This document shows positions 58,247 through 64,000 of a DNA stretch of 64,000 nt, piece by piece (positions within the stretch are counted from its first letter, which is position 1; every line of letters begins with the position of its first letter). The DNA comes from Candidatus Thorarchaeota archaeon (GTDB lineage: Archaea > Asgardarchaeota > Thorarchaeia > Thorarchaeales > Thorarchaeaceae): assembly GCA_011364985.1 (NCBI GenBank), contig RDOC01000004.1, positions 124,001 to 188,000 of the forward strand. Reading direction: 5' to 3'. Position numbers and translations under genes: made by a program. Under the pieces are notes generated by a model, which was given only the letters and a program-made list of their open reading frames with translations, searched no databases and was not told the DNA's origin.

Positions 58247-60316
58247 CTAGCCATTTCCAGAAATTGCTGCATTACTTGTTGAACCTGCTTTTGTGACTTC
58301 TATAACTGGTACTCCTTCCCAGCCCTGTACATCAGTATGCGTGATTAGGAAGATTTGTTCGAAGCTCTGATCATCAACCAAATTCTGAACCACAGCCGTC
58401 CTTCTATTCTTGTCGAGCCCACCCAATGGTTCGTCAAGAAGAACACAACGTACGCGTGGAGAAATAGCAGGGCTGTCCTTTAGTGGGCGTATACTGCTCA
58501 TCGTGCGGCTTATACCTAAACGAAGACCAAGACTAATAGCTGTTCTGTCACCGAAGCTTAACTGGTTGGTTTTCTTGTTTGCCTTGTCGCGATCGTCCCA
58601 AATCTTTAGAACAAGTCCAGGCCCCGCCCGGCCTCTTGCCGGGGTCGGTTCAAGATCTATGGCTGTGTACTGGTTATTGGTGAAGGAGCGGACATACTTG
58701 TTCGAAGCAGTCCGAATGATGCCAATGAGGCGCTTCTGGAATACATAATCAGCGATGAAACCGCTGACAATCTTTCGACGCACGTATTTCGTATGTTCAT
58801 CTATGGCCTTCAGAGAGGAAATTTCGGCCTCCATCCTTTTCATCTGCGTTTCCTTGCCTTCGTTCTTGACAATCTGCTCATTGGCATCATCAATTTCCTG
58901 ACGCAGACGGTCACATTCGCTCTTAGAGGACTTGAGATTATTCTGCTGAACCAGTATTGAGTTTCGCAGCTCATTCAAATCATCAGCCTTGTGTTTCTTG
59001 AGCAGCTTTTCAATATCCGCGACCTCCATCTTGGCTAACACATCTGATAGGCGGCTTGCAGCCTCCTCAAGCCGCTTCTTTGCCTGGCTAACTTCCTTTT
59101 GGTGCTCTGCCACCCGTCCAATGGCATCAATGGTTCTTGCAATAAGTCGCTGTCGTTCTTCTATCGCCTTGATTTGTGCAGGAATGTTATTACGTCCTTT
59201 TCTGAGTTCTTCTAGTTCTGTGCTCTTTTCCTGGATTACTGCATCATATTCAGTAAGCATTTTTTGCATGTCCTCAGGATTCAACTCCCTGAAGCAAACA
59301 GGGCAAATGCTTTCATCCTGCACAGAGGCTCGGTTTGCCTCTGCTTCTTCAATCTGGCTCAAAAGCTGGCCTGCTGCTCTGTCTATTTTCGAGGCACTGC
59401 TCCTTGCCACCTCACGCTCGCTTTCGAGTTTCTTATCCTCTTTCTGCAGCGACTGCAGTTTTGCCCTTATTATTCGCTCATCAGCATCTACCAGACCGGC
59501 ATCATGGATTTCTTTGTCGCGTCGTTCGACACTAAGAGTATGATCCCTTTCGAAAGATGTGATTTTTTGAAGAAGGTCGTAAGCGGCCTTTAGATCATCA
59601 GGGTTGGGCAGTGAAACCAAAAGGCCTTCTGCTTTGGAAATCTCCTTCTCTTTCTCTTCCAATTCTGCTTCCAACTCTGCCACTCGAGCTTTCCCCGCGG
59701 CCACAAGTTCGCTTAGGACATAAGGTTTAATGAATTCCTGATCAAGACTGGAAATCTTGGCAGAGAGCTCAGATTCAAGAGCCTGAAGATGGCCACCCAT
59801 TTTATCAAGTAGGTCAATATTGTAGACTGTCACCAACTGATTTCTCAAATCAGATGGCGATGCATGCGCGATTCTTGCCACTTCACCCTGTCTAACTAGG
59901 AGTGTGTTCAATGCTTGTCCTAATTCTAAATTCAATATCCCTTCAAGTGCGGTATCAACCGTCTTACTCTTGTCAGCCATTCTCTTCCAAGTATTGCCCT
60001 TTTCCACATACAGGATAACTGCCATCTTGTTTGCAGGGTCATATGACCGGTCAATCTTGTACCTTGTTCCAGCCACCTCAAATTCCAAAACAACCCTACA
60101 AAATGATGAGGCAAAGCTAATCAGTTCATCATTTGTCAGTCCTACGGCGTTTGCACCCCATAATGCCCAAAGAATGGCCTCGAACAATGAAGACTTCCCT
60201 GTCGAATTCGGACCGCGGATAAGGATTAACCCATTGGGCAAGTCCTCATCATTGCTGGGAAGATTTAGGTCTCGAAACGGCTTGAAGTTCTTGAGTTCTA
60301 TGCGCAAGAGCTTCAT
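58247..60316 (-). CDS. rad50: Rad50, SMC-family ATPase of the Mre11-Rad50 complex
   Basis: A 689-residue Rad50. Walker A RGPNSTGKSSL (about residues 34-44) is followed by long coiled coils interrupted by a zinc hook CPVC (C338, C341). The signature LSFGDRTAISLGLRLGIS and Walker B VRCVLLDEPLGGLD are near the C-terminus. It is shorter than most archaeal Rad50 (about 850-900), so the coiled-coil arms must be short. It works with Mre11 in double-strand break end processing. The start codon overlaps the mre11 stop by four bases. Confidence 0.93.
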   Translation of the reverse strand: MKLLRIELKNFKPFRDLNLPSNDEDLPNGLILIRGPNSTGKSSLFEAILWALWGANAVGLTNDELISFASSFCRVVLEFEVAGTRYKIDRSYDPANKMAVILYVEKGNTWKRMADKSKTVDTALEGILNLELGQALNTLLVRQGEVARIAHASPSDLRNQLVTVYNIDLLDKMGGHLQALESELSAKISSLDQEFIKPYVLSELVAAGKARVAELEAELEEKEKEISKAEGLLVSLPNPDDLKAAYDLLQKITSFERDHTLSVERRDKEIHDAGLVDADERIIRAKLQSLQKEDKKLESEREVARSSASKIDRAAGQLLSQIEEAEANRASVQDESICPVCFRELNPEDMQKMLTEYDAVIQEKSTELEELRKGRNNIPAQIKAIEERQRLIARTIDAIGRVAEHQKEVSQAKKRLEEAASRLSDVLAKMEVADIEKLLKKHKADDLNELRNSILVQQNNLKSSKSECDRLRQEIDDANEQIVKNEGKETQMKRMEAEISSLKAIDEHTKYVRRKIVSGFIADYVFQKRLIGIIRTASNKYVRSFTNNQYTAIDLEPTPARGRAGPGLVLKIWDDRDKANKKTNQLSFGDRTAISLGLRLGISRTMSSIRPLKDSPAISPRVRCVLLDEPLGGLDKNRRTAVVQNLVDDQSFEQIFLITHTDVQGWEGVPVIEVTKAGSTSNAAISGNG

Positions 60317-61620
60317 GAATCGCCCTCCAAAAAGCTGTCTATGGTGAGCTTCTCATCAGGCCCACCAACTGCAAGCTTCAATGCCCTCACTGCAACTTTG
60401 GTAAGCAGCTCAGTGTCAAATTTCTCATCTATTGCAACAGAGTCCAAGTATTCTCTAAAGTCATTTTCAGGATCTTCAATTAGATATTCTGACTCAATCT
60501 CAGGATAGGCAGCCGCGTCGAGATCCACCTCCTTTTGATGCATTGCCCAAACAAACTGGGAAATGTTATAGTCTGAGTCACGACCGAGCAGGCTAATTCT
60601 CAATCCTTCCAATGCAACAGCCAACTCAATTCCTCCGATTCGCGAAGACTGTCCTTGAAAAGTCAGACGGATTCTGGCCGCCGTTGACGGATTCCAGGGA
60701 ATCTTCAACGACTTATCACCGATATACTTCTCAACCTTTCCGATGAGTGATTCTACGGTGTCATCTTGGACAACCTCAATCTTATCACTGTAAACCGGCC
60801 TTGAGAATTCCAAGTGGAATGGTTGTATCTTAGGTTTTTTTCCGACTTCTACTTCCACCAAGAGGAAGCCCTTCTTGTGCTTCTGTTCATCAAATCGCCA
60901 TCTCTCAGGAGACCCGGCATACCACGCATGGTCACTCAGTTTGTGCTGATGGTGGTCGTGTCCTAAGGCAATGTAGTCGTACCCCATGCTAAAGATAGGA
61001 GTGGGAAGAGACCTATCTAGGTCCATGCCATGGGCTACAGCAATCGAGGTCCTCTTTGGTGTGGGATTTTGTGCTGTGGAGATCCAGTCATTGAAATCAG
61101 TAACAAGATCGGATGATTCTAACACATGATAGTCCATGAAGGGAAAGCAGAAGACATCGAAATCATCAAACTCAAAAATGAGGGGCTCCTTGTTGGCAAA
61201 CGACCGTTTCAGGTCAACTTGCGTTGCCACGCGAAGTTCGGGTATCGTCATTCTCAGATAATCAAGCAGTGACACGTCTCTATTCCGATAGAGTCCATGA
61301 TTTCCCTCAATAATGAGAACAGGAATTCCAGTGTGCTTGATGAAGTCATGGATGACTCTCCAGGCAGTTTCCTGAGCCACCACGGGAGGCTGCTGAGGGT
61401 TGTTCTCCCAAGGAGAATCATAAAGGTCTCCTGAGTGAACTACCAAGTCAACCGCCGGTTCAAGCTCTGCAATTGTGGCAAAGATCTCCTCAAATCGCTC
61501 ATAGAAATCATGCTCAAGAAGATGGCTCCGCATCTCCTCGCCCCAGACGTTCTGTTTTACACCACGTCTAGGTCTTGCACCCAAGTGCGTATCGGAAATG
61601 TGAGCAATTCTTGTTGGCAT
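60313..61620 (-). CDS. mre11: Mre11 nuclease
   Basis: A 435-residue Mre11 of the calcineurin-like phosphoesterase fold. Metal motifs are AHISDTHLGARP (D10, H12), VVHSGDLYDS, IIEGNHGLY, AVAHGMDL and ALGHDHHQHK. The usual GNHD is GNHG here, with Asp replaced by Gly after the catalytic His; the other ligands are intact. A C-terminal Rad50-binding region follows. It overlaps rad50 and lies 10 bp after herA in one operon. Confidence 0.93.
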   Translation of the reverse strand: MPTRIAHISDTHLGARPRRGVKQNVWGEEMRSHLLEHDFYERFEEIFATIAELEPAVDLVVHSGDLYDSPWENNPQQPPVVAQETAWRVIHDFIKHTGIPVLIIEGNHGLYRNRDVSLLDYLRMTIPELRVATQVDLKRSFANKEPLIFEFDDFDVFCFPFMDYHVLESSDLVTDFNDWISTAQNPTPKRTSIAVAHGMDLDRSLPTPIFSMGYDYIALGHDHHQHKLSDHAWYAGSPERWRFDEQKHKKGFLLVEVEVGKKPKIQPFHLEFSRPVYSDKIEVVQDDTVESLIGKVEKYIGDKSLKIPWNPSTAARIRLTFQGQSSRIGGIELAVALEGLRISLLGRDSDYNISQFVWAMHQKEVDLDAAAYPEIESEYLIEDPENDFREYLDSVAIDEKFDTELLTKVAVRALKLAVGGPDEKLTIDSFLEGDS

Positions 61621-61630
61621 TACTAATTCC

Positions 61631-63400
61631 TCATAGCTCGTGCTTTTTGGTACTTCCAGTCTTTTTACCCTTGTAGTCGTTCATGTCCTTTTCAAAGACG
61701 CTGTCAAAGAGAGGAATTCTGACCGAGAGAGGGAGCTCTCGGTAGGATGCTGTGACAATACATTCGCCTCTTGACATGACTCGGAATTCATTCTCAAATC
61801 CCGAGATGTTCACACTTGCGTTTTCTATGCAAGCTCTAATCTCTCGCTCATTACCAAGGCGAAGATTGATTTCGGTGTTCATCTGACTAAGAATCACATT
61901 ATCTAGGACACTAACCTGCTGGCTTACTACTAGCAAGCCAATATTGAACTTTCGACCTTGCCTAGAGATGTCTTTGAAGACCGACTGGCCTCTCATTAAT
62001 TCGGGATTGAGGATTGATGGAGCCTCCTCTACAGTGACGAGGATCACTGGTAGATTTCGGGGGTCACGAACAGGCAGGTCGTCTGTAATGCCGCCAATGC
62101 CATAGAAGGACTTGGCCTGTGTCTTGACTCGGCTAAAGAATTGACTTGGGAGTCGCATATACCCCTGTCTCTCAAAATCGCCCAGAGTTCCGCTGCTCTT
62201 CAACGCGCGCCTCATATCTGACAGGGTTCGGGTGACGATGGTTGTCAGTAGGAATTGCTCCATGTCACTCATGAGACTGGTATTGACTACAAGAATTCGT
62301 CCTGATTCCATGGCGTGAAAGATGTCATCCAAGATAGAGCTGCACCTCTTCTCGAAGATGGGTGATCGCTCTAGCAAGCCGAGTCTCCGCTTGACTGCAT
62401 TTAGAGTGCCGCTAGGTGTTCCTGCTGGGTCATCTGTCATATCCAGTATATTCTCAATCCAGTCCTCTCGATGCTGACTATACTGAGTATCGATGAAGGA
62501 CGACATCTGTGGTGTAAATTCCATAATCGAATACAAATCACGTGGTTGGATTTCATTCCATTGAACACGAATCTCCCTAGCATATCTTTTAACTTCGCGT
62601 GGAGTGGCCTTCTTATGAGTTGTCAAATAGTAGAAATCACCCACGACCTCTTTACGTGTTTTATCGTCCATGGTTTCTACTATTGATTGGATTCCATACT
62701 TGTCCACGCCTTTCGCAAACTCATCATGTGGGTCAATACAAAAGGCAGACAAAGTAAGACGCTTGTCATCGGATACGCCTGTGAGGCCCATGTTTGAGTC
62801 GATAATTGATTTTATCAGGACCATCATCAGATTGCTCTTTCCCGATCCAGTGGACCCGAATATGCCTACGTGCATGGGTAGAAATTCTGAAGGTATCAAT
62901 ACAGGTACATCCAAGGTATCTTCACCGACTTGGAGGTCTCCAATGTAGATGTGACCATCAGTCTGGGTGGCAAGCATGGTCCTGATCTGTTCATCAGAGA
63001 TGCCAGGCATGGGACGATAAACAGACGCAAGATGGTCAGGAAGACGTCTAGGAGACATGAACGTCCATTTCCCATTCGTTTGCTGGGCGTACCCCAACAT
63101 CTTGCCATTCACGGAGAGGAGCATGTTTCGCTCAATACCTGAAAGGTAGGCATCACCTTCAACCATGAGAGTTCCAGCTACTCCCCCGATGTCGTCGACA
63201 TGGCGGAGGTAATTCTCTAGGCCAAGGACACGGAAGAAGAACACTCGTTCCGTTCCGTCCCGCTGGGAGTAAATCACAAAGATTTCACCAACGCTGATGT
63301 CACGGTTGCGGCCCATGATACCAAGCATTGTCTGATTTCCCATGCCAACCTTTCCGTAAAGCTCACCTAATTTATCACGGTCAAGTACCATCGTTTCCAT
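61631..63400 (-). CDS. herA: HerA hexameric DNA translocase ATPase
   Basis: A 589-residue HerA. An N-terminal HAS-barrel (residues about 1-110) precedes the FtsK-like ATPase with Walker A FGSTGSGKSN (181-190) and Walker B VILVTVEEAPSIL. A sensor region LVVSQQVSVLDNVILSQMNT follows. HerA pairs with NurA to resect DNA ends for recombination. The start is ATG, seven bases after the nurA stop. Confidence 0.94.
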   Translation of the reverse strand: METMVLDRDKLGELYGKVGMGNQTMLGIMGRNRDISVGEIFVIYSQRDGTERVFFFRVLGLENYLRHVDDIGGVAGTLMVEGDAYLSGIERNMLLSVNGKMLGYAQQTNGKWTFMSPRRLPDHLASVYRPMPGISDEQIRTMLATQTDGHIYIGDLQVGEDTLDVPVLIPSEFLPMHVGIFGSTGSGKSNLMMVLIKSIIDSNMGLTGVSDDKRLTLSAFCIDPHDEFAKGVDKYGIQSIVETMDDKTRKEVVGDFYYLTTHKKATPREVKRYAREIRVQWNEIQPRDLYSIMEFTPQMSSFIDTQYSQHREDWIENILDMTDDPAGTPSGTLNAVKRRLGLLERSPIFEKRCSSILDDIFHAMESGRILVVNTSLMSDMEQFLLTTIVTRTLSDMRRALKSSGTLGDFERQGYMRLPSQFFSRVKTQAKSFYGIGGITDDLPVRDPRNLPVILVTVEEAPSILNPELMRGQSVFKDISRQGRKFNIGLLVVSQQVSVLDNVILSQMNTEINLRLGNEREIRACIENASVNISGFENEFRVMSRGECIVTASYRELPLSVRIPLFDSVFEKDMNDYKGKKTGSTKKHEL

Positions 63401-63407
63401 CTCCGGA

Positions 63408-64000
63408 CTATAGATTATAATCGACTCTCATTGGTTCTATCTTTCTGTCAACCAGCCCCAATTCTCTTCGGACATCTTTGCTGATATCTCGGGCAAGTCG
63501 AAGGTCTTCATAACTTAGCTTACAAGACTCATGTGCAAGTGCGAGAGCCACCGGGTAGCCATACCATCTTGCATCTCTTGACATGAATTCGAGGTCCCTG
63601 AAAAGAGCTTTCTCATTCTGTCGTGTTGCTATTGGATCATTTGGGACAAAGACGTTCTCTAGCCACCAGATTCGATCAAAGTCAATTCGTGATGGTCTAT
63701 TCTCTTGGGAGAAGCTGAAAAGGTAGGGAACAGCCAATTCGGGAGGAATATAGGTGCGGTCCTCGATAATGTGCAGTCCGCCGCCAGGATCATCCTCGCA
63801 GGGAAGATGGCAGAACCACTTCGCATCTTCTCCAAAGAGGTCTTGTGCCGTCTTTGCAATGCGATGTGCAAAAGGAATTGTGTGGTTCTTGCTCACTGCA
63901 CACAGTATCACACCCTCTCTTCTGGCCAGTTCCGCCAAGTCACGAAGCATGAATCCACTTGGCATAGAAGGGTATTTTCTGGCAAAGTGCATGAAGACCG
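63408..64000 (-). CDS. nurA: NurA 5'-3' nuclease, C-terminal part (runs off window)
   Basis: The last 197 codons of a NurA-type nuclease continue to the window edge; the frame is open through 64000. The family pieces are LAELARREGVILCAVSKNHT and the C-terminal core ARWYGYPVALALAHESCKLS. The latter is followed by the conserved DLRLARDISKDVRRELG. The N-terminal RNase H-like catalytic Asp lies outside the window. It is first in the visible nurA-herA-mre11-rad50 order. Confidence 0.88.
   Translation of the reverse strand, partial: VFMHFARKYPSMPSGFMLRDLAELARREGVILCAVSKNHTIPFAHRIAKTAQDLFGEDAKWFCHLPCEDDPGGGLHIIEDRTYIPPELAVPYLFSFSQENRPSRIDFDRIWWLENVFVPNDPIATRQNEKALFRDLEFMSRDARWYGYPVALALAHESCKLSYEDLRLARDISKDVRRELGLVDRKIEPMRVDYNL

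Overview
The window reads as chromosomal DNA of an Asgard archaeon, most plausibly of the Thorarchaeia type. It carries archaeal informational genes (TFB, aIF5A, Nob1, ArgS, AspS, family-B DNA polymerase, NurA-HerA-Mre11-Rad50) and an archaeal lipid prenyltransferase. It also carries genes typical of Asgard archaea: ESCRT-III, Vps4, Vps25, a Vps28/EAP30 protein, a longin-like protein, a SNAP-like TPR protein, a zinc-finger/GRAM protein and an IFT52-like GIFT-domain protein. TTG and GTG starts are common and two genes appear to start at CTG. The lineage is inferred from gene content only; no rRNA gene is present.

Layout. 1-6.7 kb: housekeeping (partial Gfo/Idh oxidoreductase, TPR protein, YjbQ, Nob1, NAD kinase, aIF5A, Lrp regulator, secreted protein, and a tRNA-Leu(CAG) with an insertion of about 30 nt). 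6.7-8.4 kb: a decayed nickel-type ECF transporter (ecfA and ecfT, both with in-frame stops) beside an intact nikR. 8.85-17.54 kb: a mobile island. 17.7-30.6 kb: regulators, TraB-like protein, HypB, ECF S components, Yip1-family protein, lipid and tRNA-modification enzymes, longin-like protein and TFB. 30.8-35.5 kb: ArgS and a TldD/TldE protease pair. 35.7-41.2 kb: the zinc-finger/GRAM gene and an ESCRT locus. 41.3-55 kb: AspS, a solitary DNA methyltransferase, an aminotransferase, DNA polymerase B, HIT, PPC and GIFT-domain proteins. 55-64 kb: two paralogous multi-spanning membrane proteins, then rad50, mre11, herA and partial nurA in one operon.

The most notable object is the island at 8.85-17.54 kb. 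Three minus-strand pieces of a tRNA-His gene lie at 17539-17501 (5' half through the anticodon), 9473-9462 (3' side of the anticodon arm) and 8876-8855 (T-loop through CCA). Between the first two sits an IS607-like element of about 8 kb. It holds a relic of the serine recombinase tnpA, an intact 721-residue TnpB/Cas12-like RuvC nuclease, and on the other strand a 1774-residue protein with a RecB-type PD-(D/E)XK nuclease core and a possible degenerate RecA-like domain. Between the second and third pieces lies a complete tRNA-His of different sequence in opposite orientation. This looks like an element that landed in the tRNA-His anticodon loop at a GG core, with the lost tRNA function covered by a second, unlike copy. 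The giant protein paired with the large TnpB is the best candidate for an undescribed system here; its function cannot be read from the sequence. No CRISPR array was seen.
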